A stretch of DNA of 64,000 nucleotides from Planctomycetota bacterium (lineage in GTDB: Bacteria; Planctomycetota; Phycisphaerae; Phycisphaerales; SM1A02). Made by a program: the position numbers and the translations under genes. The DNA is taken from positions 92,207-156,206 of the forward strand of contig JACZRS010000009.1 in assembly GCA_022574595.1 (NCBI GenBank). The letters are read 5' to 3'. How positions within the stretch are numbered: the first letter of the stretch is position 1; every line of letters starts with the position of its first letter. Positions 36,907 to 46,457 of the stretch are shown here, one piece after another. Under the pieces are notes generated by a model. It ran no database searches. It saw nothing but the letters and a program-made list of their open reading frames with translations, and was not told the DNA's origin.

Positions 36907-36939
36907 TAAAAAAAGCTCAGGGTGATATACCCTGAGCTT
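36907..36939 (-). terminator. Intrinsic terminator of the POT transporter gene
   Basis: A perfect 10-bp stem (AAGCTCAGGG, 36913-36922, with CCCTGAGCTT, 36930-36939) and a 7-base loop. On the minus strand the hairpin is followed by seven T (36908-36914 as A on plus), the standard intrinsic terminator form. It ends the transporter gene at 36961 and may also stop transcription from the secretion operon, though the plus-strand side lacks a T-tract. Confidence 0.9.
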
Positions 36940-36960
36940 GTTAAATATCAATTGTTCACA

Positions 36961-38508
36961 TCACACATTACCTATACCTTCAGCTTCTGATTCTGATTTA
37001 GTAGTATCGCCGCCATTATGATCATCGCCATGTATGTAAGTTTGGCCTTTGTACCTCTTTGTGTAGAAAACAAATGCAACTGCGGTCACAGCCATTGAGA
37101 TGGTAAAGAACCAGTAGTAAGAGGCTCCTTCTAAGTCAGCTGGTCCTTCCTCATTTTGAATAAATTTATTAACCGCAGCCGTGAGCAAATTGCCAATACT
37201 AATACCAAGGAAATAGACACCCATAATAAATGACTTCATCCTCTTTGGAGATTGTGTATAAGCAAATTCCAAAGTCGTAATTGATACCATTACTTCCGCA
37301 ATAGTAATCACTATATAAGCGAGGATTTGCCAGGCTATTACAGGCATGTCGGCTAAGCAGCTTGCTATTATCTTGTCATCCAACTTAACTTCGGCAGCTT
37401 TCTGAAGTGCTAGCTCTAATCCATATGAATCAAGTCGGCCTGTTGTGCCAAGCGCTGTCCAAAGAGCTTCAGCCGCTGCAGGCGCGGTCACTCCAATACG
37501 CATCTCTATCAATGCGGAGATTGCAAACGCTACGACTGTAACGAACAAGCCAACCGAAATCTTTCGCAGAGCTGTAACCTTTATAAACCTGCCAACCCAG
37601 GGATATATCACATATGAGAACAGTGGGATAAGAATAAGGATGAGAATTGGATTCGCTGCCTGAATCTGTGATTGAAGGATTGTGACACCCATCACATCAC
37701 GGTTCATTTTGTCTGATTGCAATACCCACGCAGATCCGGTTTGGTCAAATAATGCCCAGAACATTGGCACACATATAAGAAAGATTGGTGTAAGGTTCAG
37801 CAGCGCACGTTTACCTTCAGGACTAAATGTTTCCTCTTTAAACTTCTTCCAACCTGAAGGCGCTATATGAACAAACTTGTGCCGCCCCAGCCAGAATACA
37901 AATAACGCGATTGCCATTAACACCCCAGGTACACCAAATGCAAGCCACGGTCCATATACTTTCAGGAAAATAGGGGTAAGTAATATACTAAGAGTAGCAC
38001 CAACATTTATCGAGAAATAGAACCAGTGGAATATCTTTGTGATCAGATGCTTGTTGTTAGCGCCAAACTGATCGCCCACATGCGCAGATACGCAAGGCTT
38101 AACTCCTCCTGCTCCAATCGCTATCAGGATGAGGCCAACATAGAGAAAGGGTTTCATGTCCCAAGCGCCCATATCCATCAAAGCCAGGACAGCATGCCCC
38201 AGGCAATACCCCAACGAAAGAACAATTATTGTTCGATATTTACCAAGAACAATATCCGAAAGTAGTGCACCAAGAAGTGGGAAGAAATATGCCGCTGCGG
38301 TAAATAGGTGATAAACTGTTTTAGCTTGCTCTTCCCCCATGTACGCAGGATCACCCGCTCGATCAAGCAAATGCTTGGTCATGAAGATTACGAGAATCCC
38401 TTTCATCCCATAGAACGAGAACCGCTCCGCCAACTCATTGCCGATAATGTACGGGATACCACCTGGCATCCGTTTTGTTAGTTCCGGCGTCTCGCGGTAC
38501 TTGCTCAT
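36961..38508 (-). CDS. POT/PTR family proton-dependent oligopeptide transporter
   Basis: A 515-residue inner-membrane symporter of the POT family (proton-driven di/tripeptide uptake). The signature [17 protein letters not shown] (23-39) contains the E-x-x-E/R-F-x-x-Y motif of the proton site, and [17 protein letters not shown] carries the second family motif. About twelve to fourteen helices are predictable; the cytoplasmic loop near 205-225 and the long loop at about 310-360 are ordinary. AGGAGC precedes the ATG at a spacing of 8. A strong terminator follows it. Confidence 0.92.
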   Translation of the reverse strand: MSKYRETPELTKRMPGGIPYIIGNELAERFSFYGMKGILVIFMTKHLLDRAGDPAYMGEEQAKTVYHLFTAAAYFFPLLGALLSDIVLGKYRTIIVLSLGYCLGHAVLALMDMGAWDMKPFLYVGLILIAIGAGGVKPCVSAHVGDQFGANNKHLITKIFHWFYFSINVGATLSILLTPIFLKVYGPWLAFGVPGVLMAIALFVFWLGRHKFVHIAPSGWKKFKEETFSPEGKRALLNLTPIFLICVPMFWALFDQTGSAWVLQSDKMNRDVMGVTILQSQIQAANPILILILIPLFSYVIYPWVGRFIKVTALRKISVGLFVTVVAFAISALIEMRIGVTAPAAAEALWTALGTTGRLDSYGLELALQKAAEVKLDDKIIASCLADMPVIAWQILAYIVITIAEVMVSITTLEFAYTQSPKRMKSFIMGVYFLGISIGNLLTAAVNKFIQNEEGPADLEGASYYWFFTISMAVTAVAFVFYTKRYKGQTYIHGDDHNGGDTTKSESEAEGIGNV

Positions 38509-38599
38509 ATTTGGTTGCTCCTGATGAAAGTAAATGCGAAGCGACAGACTAACAGATCATCTGGGTAAAGTCACAATTTGTCGCAACATTATCCGGACC

Positions 38600-41038
38600 T
38601 TAGTGGTTCTTCTGGCCTGGAGATGTCTCCAGGATCTTAATCTCCAGTGTTTTTGTGCTTGGAGCCAAACATAGCCGGTCTGTACAAACTTGATATGTCA
38701 CAACTATTTCCGGTTCACCTTCAATGGGGCCAGTCTTTGTTACCTTAACCGGCACAGTGACCGAACCTTCATAAATGCGAATTTCGTCCTGAAATAACTC
38801 GCCTTGCGGATACTTTGCTTCAAGCACATACCCACGAGCTGAAACAAGATGAATCTGCAAACCAACTAAGAATTCCTGTCCAGGATTATGCGCATTGATG
38901 TGATAGTCATCAGAGATTTCAAACTTTACTAAAAACTCCCCAGGCGTTTCCTCTGAAACATTAACTTCCCGAGCATCAACAATTATCTTTACTACATCAG
39001 GAACCGCTGGCGTTACTGTAGCAAGCGCAAGAAGCCTTTGCGGATATTTATCAAGCAATCTCTTCAATGCTACAGTTGCAAGTGCTGAAGAAACAGGATT
39101 TTGAGATAATTGACTACTAATACCCCTTAGTAAAGCTACTGCATCATCCAAATATTTTTCATCATTAGTTAGTTCATACAAATCTAACAAGTTAAGAGCC
39201 ATGACCGAATTGCCACAAGGCACAGCTCCATCATATGTTGATTTACTGCGCACAAATAAATCGCTTTGATCAGATAAAGTATCAAAGTACCCGCCGAGTC
39301 TATAATCCCAAAATCTCTCGCGCGCAATTTCCGCAATCTCAGTTGCTTGATCAACAAATCTTTGTTCATCAGTTGCGCGGTGTAGAGATATTAATCCCTT
39401 AACTACAAACGCATAATCTTCAAACACCGCATCAATCTTGGCTTGGCCATCTCGATATGTTCGAAGCAATCCACCATCTTCACTGCGCATGGTTTTCAGA
39501 ACGAAATCCGATGCTCTGCGTGCTGCACTTATATATTTTGCTGCGTTAAGAACTCTCCCGCCATCCGCCAACCCTGCAATCATCAAACCGTTCCACCCTG
39601 AGAGTATTTTGTCATCTGTGCCGGGTTGATCTCGTTGATCCCGTACCTTTAGCAAAGCCTTATTAATAGCTTCTAATCGCTCATTAAAACCATTTAGTTC
39701 GAGCCCAAGATTCTTTGCAATTTCATCAGGCCTATTTATTAAATGCACTACATTTTTAGAGCCATCCTCTGGATGATGCGGGTCCGTAAAATTGGTTCCC
39801 GCTTCAATGCCATAAACTTTCAGCGTAAAATCAATATCATCTTTCATGCCTGCATTTGTCAGTGCTTCACGCACTTCACTTTCCAGCCAAATATAGTTCT
39901 GCCCTTCGCGTGCGTTGACTTCTGCATCCTGTGCGCTGAAGAACCCGCCTTGTGAATCTGTCATTTCGCGCAGAACATAATCAAGCGTTTCTCTAACTAT
40001 TTCTGCGTAATAGGAATCATTGGTACGAGAATATGCTTCCGCATACACAGACGCTAACTGCCCATTGTCATAGGTCATTTTTTCAAAGTGGGGCACCAAC
40101 CATTTTGGATCAGTGCTATAGCGATGGAATCCGCCCCCGATTTGATCGTACATCCCCCCCATTGCCATTCTGTCCAGTGTGTGGGTTATTGCATTTTTTG
40201 CTGAAGGATTATCCCAACCAACAGCCATGAGCAATTCAAGATAGACCGGCATGGGGAACTTATTGCTACGTGGCCCACCATCACCAAAGCCAGCGTTTAC
40301 CTTGTCATATATACGCATAAGAGTGTCTTGCGCTATCTGCAACTGTTGTTCGCCAATTGGCATTGGCGATGCGGTTGATTTCAATTGAATAGCAATAGCA
40401 TCTGCCAACCGATTTGCGTCACCGACAATATCATCCCTTCGCGTAATCCATACTTCATTTACTTTTCCAAGCAGATCAATGAAATCTTTCTGCGGAAAAT
40501 AAGTCCCGCCATAGAACGGCTTGAGATTCTCCGGCTCAAGAAATACCGACATAGGCCAACCACCTCTACCTGTGATTGCCTGCACCGCAGCCATATATAT
40601 GTCATCTACATCAGGGCGCTCTTCCCTATCAACCTTTATGGCAATGAAGTGCTCATTTAAGACCGTAGCGACTACCTCTGTTTCAAAACTCTCACGCTCC
40701 ATAACGTGACACCAATAGCATGTTGAATAACCAATGCTTAAAAAGATTGGTTTGTTCTGCTCTCGTGCTGCTTCAAACGCATCCGGTCCCCAGGCATACC
40801 AATTCACCGGATTATGTGCATGCTGCAATAAATACGGACTCGTTTCATTTATAAGTCGATTAGTGTGTTTATGCCCCTCAGCCTCTTGCTCAGAAGCATG
40901 TGCCTTTACGGACATATTCTCTCCAATCGCCTTGCTATCGTTATCTTGAAAGAAATTCGTTGTAGCTATTGCAGCAAGTGCAGCTATTGTAGCGCTTGCA
41001 GCAGCAATATATAACAAAGTGTTGTGGTTAATTGACAT
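38600..41038 (-). CDS. YyaL-type thioredoxin-fold protein fused to a DsbD-alpha-like domain
   Basis: An 812-residue protein anchored by an N-terminal helix (about 8-26). Residues 60-190 form the DUF255/YyaL thioredoxin-like domain ([18 protein letters not shown], then [15 protein letters not shown] with C107 and C110). An (alpha/alpha)6 barrel related to N-acylglucosamine epimerases follows to about 680. The last 120 residues match the N-terminal redox domain of DsbD (FHINAHNP-type start, here [13 protein letters not shown], and the cysteine pair in CTDRLCLAP). The DsbD-like domain is not part of classic YyaL/Spermatogenesis-20 proteins. The combination suggests periplasmic thiol chemistry; this is inference. 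Confidence 0.82.
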   Translation of the reverse strand: MSINHNTLLYIAAASATIAALAAIATTNFFQDNDSKAIGENMSVKAHASEQEAEGHKHTNRLINETSPYLLQHAHNPVNWYAWGPDAFEAAREQNKPIFLSIGYSTCYWCHVMERESFETEVVATVLNEHFIAIKVDREERPDVDDIYMAAVQAITGRGGWPMSVFLEPENLKPFYGGTYFPQKDFIDLLGKVNEVWITRRDDIVGDANRLADAIAIQLKSTASPMPIGEQQLQIAQDTLMRIYDKVNAGFGDGGPRSNKFPMPVYLELLMAVGWDNPSAKNAITHTLDRMAMGGMYDQIGGGFHRYSTDPKWLVPHFEKMTYDNGQLASVYAEAYSRTNDSYYAEIVRETLDYVLREMTDSQGGFFSAQDAEVNAREGQNYIWLESEVREALTNAGMKDDIDFTLKVYGIEAGTNFTDPHHPEDGSKNVVHLINRPDEIAKNLGLELNGFNERLEAINKALLKVRDQRDQPGTDDKILSGWNGLMIAGLADGGRVLNAAKYISAARRASDFVLKTMRSEDGGLLRTYRDGQAKIDAVFEDYAFVVKGLISLHRATDEQRFVDQATEIAEIARERFWDYRLGGYFDTLSDQSDLFVRSKSTYDGAVPCGNSVMALNLLDLYELTNDEKYLDDAVALLRGISSQLSQNPVSSALATVALKRLLDKYPQRLLALATVTPAVPDVVKIIVDAREVNVSEETPGEFLVKFEISDDYHINAHNPGQEFLVGLQIHLVSARGYVLEAKYPQGELFQDEIRIYEGSVTVPVKVTKTGPIEGEPEIVVTYQVCTDRLCLAPSTKTLEIKILETSPGQKNH

Positions 41039-41120
41039 AGCTACATGCTAGGCTCAACTAACCCCATCCACAAAAGATTCCTGCTTTATAAAGCTAAGTA
41101 AAGCCTAATTTGTACTTCTT

Positions 41121-42254
41121 TTATAGAATTCGCTGCGCCTTGGGGTATGACCCGAGTACCGTTAGAGATACGCAATGGGTACGGGCCTCTTTAATCGCTG
41201 TGGCCATATTCGAATTACTTAAATGAGCATCGCAATCAATAAAAAACGTGTATTCCCAATTAGTTCGTCCGCTGGGTCTTTTATCTATGTGGCTCAGGTT
41301 GATATCCGCATCACGAAACACGCCTAGCACATCCACTAATGCTCCGGGTTTATGTGCTGTTACAAACATAATAGTTGTCTTATCATCTTTGCTCGGCTGC
41401 GCTTCTTCTTTAGCGATGATTAAGAATCTCGTGACATTGTTGGGCTTATCTTCTATATGGCCAAACAACGGCTTTACGCCATAGATCTTACCCGCCAATT
41501 CCGAACCGATCGCAGCCGCATTTGATTCATCCGCAGCATGTCGAACCGCAGCAGATGAACTGGCCATGGGAATTAACTCAGCTTCTGGATAATGCTTTGA
41601 TAGCCAATTCCTGCACTGACTGAATATCTGTGGCTTGGAGTAAATGCGTTTTATCTCATTGGGCTGACAATTACCAAGCAATGTTTGGGATACATCAATC
41701 AGCGCTTCAGCATAAACGTTTACATCATATTTCTGAAACGCATCAAGAGTATCTGTGATACCGCCACCAATGGAATTTTCATAGGGAACGAGTCCGTAGT
41801 TACAACGCTTGGCAGCAACTTCCTCGAAAACGTGCTCGATCTCGTGAAGATCATCCCATTCCACGGATGAGCCAAAGTGGCGGACGGCTGCCAAGTGGCT
41901 AAAAGATCCGGCCGGCCCCAAATATCCCACACGCAAAGGAAGCTCCAGGCTGAAACTCCCCGACATTAACTCACGGTATATTGCCTCGATTGTTCGATCC
42001 TTAAGTGGCCCAGGATTATTCGCCAAAGCTTTAGCTAAGACTTCCTGCTCACGATGCGGAGCATAGATAGGAGCACCCGAGCCACGCTTGGCCTTGCCGA
42101 TTTCTACTACCACCTGAGCCCGCTCACTTAAAGTCTGTACTAAACGCTTGTCTATCTCATCTATTTTCTTGCGAAATTCAGCCAATTCAGCCTGGGATGG
42201 GGCTGTGGGGCTATCGGAGGTCGGTTTGTTGTTTGGCGTATCGTCTGGTGACAT
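41121..42254 (-). CDS. pheA: Bifunctional chorismate mutase / prephenate dehydratase
   Basis: A 377-residue P-protein making phenylpyruvate from chorismate for phenylalanine synthesis. An AroQ chorismate mutase helical domain (about 22-100, FRKKIDEIDKRLVQTLSERA), a prephenate dehydratase domain (about 106-280, VGYLGPAGSFSHLAA and GLVPYENSIGGGITDTLD), and an ACT regulatory domain (about 290-370, GALVDVLGVFRDADINLSHI) are all present. The usual ESRP of the phenylalanine-binding ACT site reads DKRP here, so feedback may differ. A Ser/Pro-rich N-terminal extension of 20 residues precedes the mutase. Divergent from the membrane protein at 42365. Confidence 0.93.
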   Translation of the reverse strand: MSPDDTPNNKPTSDSPTAPSQAELAEFRKKIDEIDKRLVQTLSERAQVVVEIGKAKRGSGAPIYAPHREQEVLAKALANNPGPLKDRTIEAIYRELMSGSFSLELPLRVGYLGPAGSFSHLAAVRHFGSSVEWDDLHEIEHVFEEVAAKRCNYGLVPYENSIGGGITDTLDAFQKYDVNVYAEALIDVSQTLLGNCQPNEIKRIYSKPQIFSQCRNWLSKHYPEAELIPMASSSAAVRHAADESNAAAIGSELAGKIYGVKPLFGHIEDKPNNVTRFLIIAKEEAQPSKDDKTTIMFVTAHKPGALVDVLGVFRDADINLSHIDKRPSGRTNWEYTFFIDCDAHLSNSNMATAIKEARTHCVSLTVLGSYPKAQRIL

Positions 42255-42364
42255 CGATTAAGCTTCCGCATTGTGTTACGTGTAAAATCGACCGAGCATA
42301 GCCTCAGATCGAATATCCAACGGCTAAATCCGAAAAAGTAATGTAAAAAGCCGAGAATATACCT

Positions 42365-43324
42365 ATGGAGCAGGTCGACAACATAGCCCAGGCCATTAAC
42401 GATATGCCCACCGCCGGAATGATTCCGGTGGTATTGGCACTGATCACTGGTTTGTTGCTGTGGGCGGCCGGCAGAAAAATTCTGCTGTATGCATTTGCGG
42501 TTATAGGCCTGATTATTGGCGTCGCTGCCGGATGGGTGATTGGTGAGCTGATTGGGCTTGAGGGGATGGAAATTTGGATCCCAACAATAGTGGGAGGCGC
42601 GATTTTTGCCTGTATTGCTGCTCTTGCATCTAGATTGGTCATCGCATTGGCATTGGCGCTGACTTTGGGAATCGCTGCTCCACTGGCGACTATGACCATC
42701 TCTCAAATGGCAGATACGGCTGATTCTGGGCAAGAAAGCTCTCCTCCTATTACGGATGCGGAGCTTGAGACTCTGCCACTTCCAGATGAAGTAGCTGATT
42801 GGCTAAAAAACTATAATCCTGATAACAATTCCAAGACACCATCACCCGCAGATGAAGATGCTGAAAAACCGCCTGATGAGCCTTTTACAGCTGATTTGCC
42901 AATGGAACTTGGCGCAGCAGCTTTGGGCGAAAAACTTGAAATCCCAGAGGAAGCTCAGCTTTATGTAGATCACATCAAACATATTGCTAATCAGCTCATA
43001 ACCAGCGTTGAAACAAACTGGGAAAACACACCTTCTACTTCCAGGTCTGTGGTAGTTGGTTCAGGCATTGTCGGATTGTTGCTTGGGATGCTTTTGGGAG
43101 TGTTGGCCAAAAATTTCAGCACCGTTGTAGTCACAGCATTTGGCGGATCTCTATTGTGGCTGGGCTGTGCCTGGACGCTTGCAAACCACCTAGGCGTACC
43201 TGAGGGGCCATGGATGCCGGGCTCATCAGCTAGTTGGTTGATGTGGTGGATGGTCACAGCAGTTATCGGCCTTGCTATTCAGTGGACAATGCACCGCAAG
43301 CGCGCCGATAAGTCCGCCGACTAA
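42365..43324 (+). CDS. Polytopic membrane protein of unknown function
   Basis: A 319-residue protein with three helices at about 17-85 (KILLYAFAVIGLIIGVAAGW, glycine-rich), a fourth at about 90-110, a soluble acidic segment of about 100 residues (130-215), and three helices at about 230-310. The glycine-rich helix pairs resemble DUF4203-type membrane proteins. The next gene encodes a related protein, and both open with similar helices, so they may form a complex. No catalytic motif is seen. Confidence 0.65.
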   Translation: MEQVDNIAQAINDMPTAGMIPVVLALITGLLLWAAGRKILLYAFAVIGLIIGVAAGWVIGELIGLEGMEIWIPTIVGGAIFACIAALASRLVIALALALTLGIAAPLATMTISQMADTADSGQESSPPITDAELETLPLPDEVADWLKNYNPDNNSKTPSPADEDAEKPPDEPFTADLPMELGAAALGEKLEIPEEAQLYVDHIKHIANQLITSVETNWENTPSTSRSVVVGSGIVGLLLGMLLGVLAKNFSTVVVTAFGGSLLWLGCAWTLANHLGVPEGPWMPGSSASWLMWWMVTAVIGLAIQWTMHRKRADKSAD

Positions 43325-43449
43325 TACCACAATTACTACCAGTCTTAGAAGACAAACTGTCAAAGTTGCCTGTTGAAAGTCCGGGGCGCGTGCCCAGTGT
43401 ATCAAGGCAAGTCTTCACCAACTGGATAAAACACAGGTAGAGATATTTC

Positions 43450-44175
43450 ATGCTAAATCTTCCTTTACTTCTCGCACAAACTACAAATACAACAGCAGAT
43501 GGTTCAGGACCAATGGCAATTGCTAACGAAGCAGTTAGTCGTCTGGATATTCTTAACCACCCCGATGAATTGCTGAGCGCATTAGCAAACCTGCACGTTG
43601 TGTGGGCATCAGTATTTGTTGTTGTAGGATTGCTTTGTGTAATTAATGGATACAAGTGGCACAAAGGCGTTGTAATCATCTGCGCACTTCTTGCCGGCTT
43701 AGGACTTGGTAATTTGCTAAGCAAACAAATGGGTGACTCGTGGATCGTGGTTGCCGTATTGGGACTACTTTGTGCCATTGTTGCGGCGCCAATGTTGCGC
43801 TTTGCAGTTGCGATCTTTGGTGGCTTAACCGGCGCATTTATTGGCGCAAACCTGTGGACTGCGTTTACCACCTCGCCAGATTCGCATCTAGCCGGTGCAG
43901 CCATGGGCTTTATTGCCATGGGCCTTGCTACGTTTCTAATTTTCCGAATTGTCGTGGTTACGTTTACTTCAATTGGTGGAGCAGCCATGGTTGTGCTGGG
44001 CTCCATTACTTTGATGATGCATGTGCCTGCGTGGAAGGATTCTGTTCAAAGTAACTTAGCTGCCAACCAACTTCTTATTCCCTTGCTAGTTAGTGCAGCC
44101 GCTATCATGGGTATTGTTCTTCAACAATCGAAGATACGCCGAGCCGATCGCGAAGAAGAGGCCGCGGCAGCGTAG
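43450..44175 (+). CDS. Polytopic membrane protein, partner of the preceding gene
   Basis: A 241-residue protein with about six helices (55-215), Gly-rich pairs such as VVIICALLAGLGLGNLL and MLRFAVAIFGGLTGAFIGAN, and a short charged C-terminus (QQSKIRRADREEEAAAA). Size, glycine spacing and location 125 bp behind the similar 319-residue gene suggest an ancient duplication of a common module. Likely the same DUF4203-like class. Function unknown. Confidence 0.62.
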   Translation: MLNLPLLLAQTTNTTADGSGPMAIANEAVSRLDILNHPDELLSALANLHVVWASVFVVVGLLCVINGYKWHKGVVIICALLAGLGLGNLLSKQMGDSWIVVAVLGLLCAIVAAPMLRFAVAIFGGLTGAFIGANLWTAFTTSPDSHLAGAAMGFIAMGLATFLIFRIVVVTFTSIGGAAMVVLGSITLMMHVPAWKDSVQSNLAANQLLIPLLVSAAAIMGIVLQQSKIRRADREEEAAAA

Positions 44176-44491
44176 GGGAGGGGTGAGTCTTGAGCCATGC
44201 GCCATAAAGCCGTCCCGATGGAATCGGGACCGGTCGCATCTTGGCATGGGCCAACTCAGGCGTATCGGTGTAGAGCATCTACCAGTCGTAGGGTCTGCTG
44301 TGCGGCCCATTCCGAGGGAATAAGAAGCAAAATAAGCAGCTATACCAGTACAAATAGAAAAGAATGTAGCCGCTCCCCTTTTCTTTAGTCGGGGTTAAAC
44401 GGTTTTTGTGGCGCATCCATATTGCCAAGATGGGACGCTGCGCGTCTCCCGCTAAACTTGGTTTTGGGGTTGCGCGTGAACCCCTCACTCC
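44176..44491. other. 316-bp intergenic region with two hairpins and a decayed repeat
   Basis: No gene is supported. It holds a perfect 8-bp stem with a 3-base loop (GTCCCGAT/ATCGGGAC, 44212-44230), a degenerate family B repeat (44371-44400), and a GGGGTT/AACCCC pair (44466-44471, 44479-44484) close to the sulfotransferase stop. None has a T-tract on the strand of the flanking genes, so terminator function is doubtful. Small open frames here are short and lack ribosome sites. Confidence 0.5.
44371..44400 (+). repeat. Family B repeat, degenerate copy
   Basis: Shares CGCTCCCCTTT and GTCG(G)GG(T)TAAAC with the copy at 49754-49784 and GGGGTTAAAC with copy 1. The palindrome itself is not intact. 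Assigned by partial similarity only. Confidence 0.4.
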
Positions 44492-45358
44492 TCAGGAGAT
44501 TGCGTTGCGGAATGTTGTCCATGATTGGTATTCTTCGCCGGTGAAGGTTTCCAATGCTGATACATCCTCTTGCAGCGATTGGGCCAGGCGGCGTTCGAGC
44601 GGTTGCATAAGCTTGGGCGTGGTCAGTCGCAGGCCGGCAAAGGGAATGCGCGACTTGAGTCGGCGCAGCAATGGAATGCCATCGAGCACATCACCTAATA
44701 CCGAGTTGCGGCGAAGTTTGGCGGTTTGGTGCAGAACTTTTTCGAATGTTCTTGACGTGAAACTGTCGTCTACGTCCAGGAATCGGAATGCTCGCTCAAG
44801 CGTTGCTGCGCGTTGATCTGCCAGTGCTTCAGAGGTGAGTACGAGTATTTGCGACTTATCGAAAAACTCCAGGTATTGACGCAACTGCATAAAGTATCGG
44901 CTGCCATTGACGTAGTGATTGCTGTTAAGATTCTTCAGAGCCTCGTCGAGCGATCTCTTTTCACGACCTTGCGCTACATTGTGGGAATAGTGCGAGAGGA
45001 TTCGACGAATTGGATCACGGACGAGATAAATGATCTTTGCTGATGGGTTGAAGGAAGCTATATTGTGCGGTACATTCGGCACGCCGGGATGTTGCGAATA
45101 ACCTGCGGATGTATCTCCCAGCAGTTTGGAATGATCGGAAAACAAGGTTTGATACCATGCAGGGCCTTTATCCCAGGCATGGCGTGGCGAGAAGAAGTTA
45201 ACGTCTTTTTGCCTGGACATGCAAATCTCGGGATGTTCATCGAGATATGAATGAAAGCTGGTGGTGCCGGCTTTCATAGCGCCTATCACGACGAAATCTG
45301 GTAGATTCCGCCGCGATTCGCCTAAGCCCGAGGTTTGGGGGTATGTGTCTGTTGTCAT
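44492..45358 (-). CDS. PAPS-dependent sulfotransferase
   Basis: A 288-residue cytosolic sulfotransferase. The 5'-phosphosulfate loop is VIGAMKAGTTSFHSYL (about 24-39) and the 3'-phosphate motif is YLVRDPIRRILSHYSH (about 108-123). These are diagnostic of the family that transfers sulfate from PAPS to carbohydrate or other acceptors. The ATG at 45358, 2 bp after the upstream stop, is preferred over a GTG at 45373. It follows the deacetylase-like gene in one operon, which suggests modification of an exported glycan, but the acceptor is unknown. Confidence 0.88.
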   Translation of the reverse strand: MTTDTYPQTSGLGESRRNLPDFVVIGAMKAGTTSFHSYLDEHPEICMSRQKDVNFFSPRHAWDKGPAWYQTLFSDHSKLLGDTSAGYSQHPGVPNVPHNIASFNPSAKIIYLVRDPIRRILSHYSHNVAQGREKRSLDEALKNLNSNHYVNGSRYFMQLRQYLEFFDKSQILVLTSEALADQRAATLERAFRFLDVDDSFTSRTFEKVLHQTAKLRRNSVLGDVLDGIPLLRRLKSRIPFAGLRLTTPKLMQPLERRLAQSLQEDVSALETFTGEEYQSWTTFRNAIS

Positions 45359-45360
45359 GA

Positions 45361-46269
45361 CTATCGCATCCACTTATTTGCCAGTAACACAGTACGCCGG
45401 CGCCAGTTTAGCTTGGTGATCTTGCCCCCGCTGATATGATCGAGTATCTCGCTCACCGGGCGGAACCATCCGTTGCGCTTGGAAAGAGAAGTAAGGCATT
45501 GCGCGACTTCCTTGTTGACCTGGCCGGAGCTGTCTATGAACTGATTGGTTCCGAAATGCGTGTATACGATAGCCAGTCCGCCTTCTTGTTCCAGTCGTTG
45601 CTGGTTCTCATCATTGAGCAGCTCAATAAACTTAACTGCATTGGCACCGTCAGATGAGGAAAACCACGACCGAACAAACGGACGCTGTGGATCGGTGTAG
45701 GGCATGAACGGATCACACTTCAGCGTATTTAGTTGACTAAACACTATGTCTCTCACATAACGGATTTTAGATTGTGCCAAATCACCCCAGAAGTATGGGC
45801 TATTGTTGTCGTGGCCGAAGCTGTCGGATGGTTGACCGCGATAGAGTCGTAATCTTCTGCGAAATCGTGATAGCTTGGCGCGACCCCAATAGAGATTGTC
45901 AAGGTTGTGAGCGTGGTTGATATGAACTGATGGGTAGTCGCCTAGAACTTCGCGGAAGCGCTCGATTCCAGCTTGAATGATTTTTCGCTTTGAACTGCAG
46001 CCGCGCACACAATGCAAGGCGATCTCGAAACCCTTAGACTGGAGTTCGAGTATAAACTGGCGGTAGGTCTCGTCCTCAAGTGTCTGGGCGGATTCATAAT
46101 GTTCGTTTGGATCAGTGGGATACACCCACAGTGTTTTGGTACACCATAATCCCAGATCTCCCAATAAATCGTAAATCGGTTTGACGCGCTGCACCGTTGC
46201 GTGATCAGTATCGTCACAAATGGTAAACGCAAATCGCTTGTTCTCGGGCCAGGCTGGTGTGTTCTCCAT
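45361..46269 (-). CDS. Polysaccharide deacetylase-like protein
   Basis: A 302-residue protein starting with ATG at 46269 (a TTG at 46278 is less likely). The N-terminal FTICDDTDHATVQ resembles the first NodB-type motif, in which an Asp pair acts as base and metal ligand; LQSKGFEIALHCVRG and a later HINHAHNLD fit the H-rich metal motif, and IVYTHFG the final histidine. The fold is therefore probably NodB-like, but the motifs are irregular and the substrate cannot be named. It is upstream of and translationally close to the sulfotransferase. Confidence 0.68.
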   Translation of the reverse strand: MENTPAWPENKRFAFTICDDTDHATVQRVKPIYDLLGDLGLWCTKTLWVYPTDPNEHYESAQTLEDETYRQFILELQSKGFEIALHCVRGCSSKRKIIQAGIERFREVLGDYPSVHINHAHNLDNLYWGRAKLSRFRRRLRLYRGQPSDSFGHDNNSPYFWGDLAQSKIRYVRDIVFSQLNTLKCDPFMPYTDPQRPFVRSWFSSSDGANAVKFIELLNDENQQRLEQEGGLAIVYTHFGTNQFIDSSGQVNKEVAQCLTSLSKRNGWFRPVSEILDHISGGKITKLNWRRRTVLLANKWMR

Positions 46270-46389
46270 TACTTTCAAAGGTATTGGTCCGCCAAAGTTT
46301 AGCTACGTCTGAGTTATCGCGACTCGTGGGGAGTATTGTATCAACCAGTAGTATTCGTGTAGTGCATCTGGCTGTCACCGCTACAAAAA

Positions 46390-46426
46390 TAAAAACCCAT
46401 GGATTGCTATCCATGGGCGTCGGGGG
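46390..46426 (-). terminator. Family A hairpin repeat, copy 2, after the FG-GAP gene
   Basis: On the minus strand CCCGACG is followed by a perfect 9-bp stem (CCCATGGAT/ATCCATGGG, 46396-46404 with 46409-46417), a 4-base loop, then GGG and a T-rich run (TTTTTATTTTT). This is the clearest terminator form in the family. It lies 31 bp after the stop of the minus-strand FG-GAP gene; AAAGAAGGCACTTGG precedes it as it does near 60730. Confidence 0.75.
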
Positions 46427-46457
46427 GTTTATTCTTTAGTATAACCAAGTGCCTTCT

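Noticed and set aside
42161..42733. 190-residue minus-strand frame spanning the pheA start and the next gene
   Set aside because: It overlaps two well-supported genes in other frames, is rich in His/Arg/Gln without any domain, and has no ribosome site.
43275..44006. 243-residue minus-strand frame opposite the 43450 membrane protein
   Set aside because: Composition (Thr/Ala/Pro-rich, no motif) is that of an antisense shadow of a membrane protein; the plus-strand protein has clear helices.
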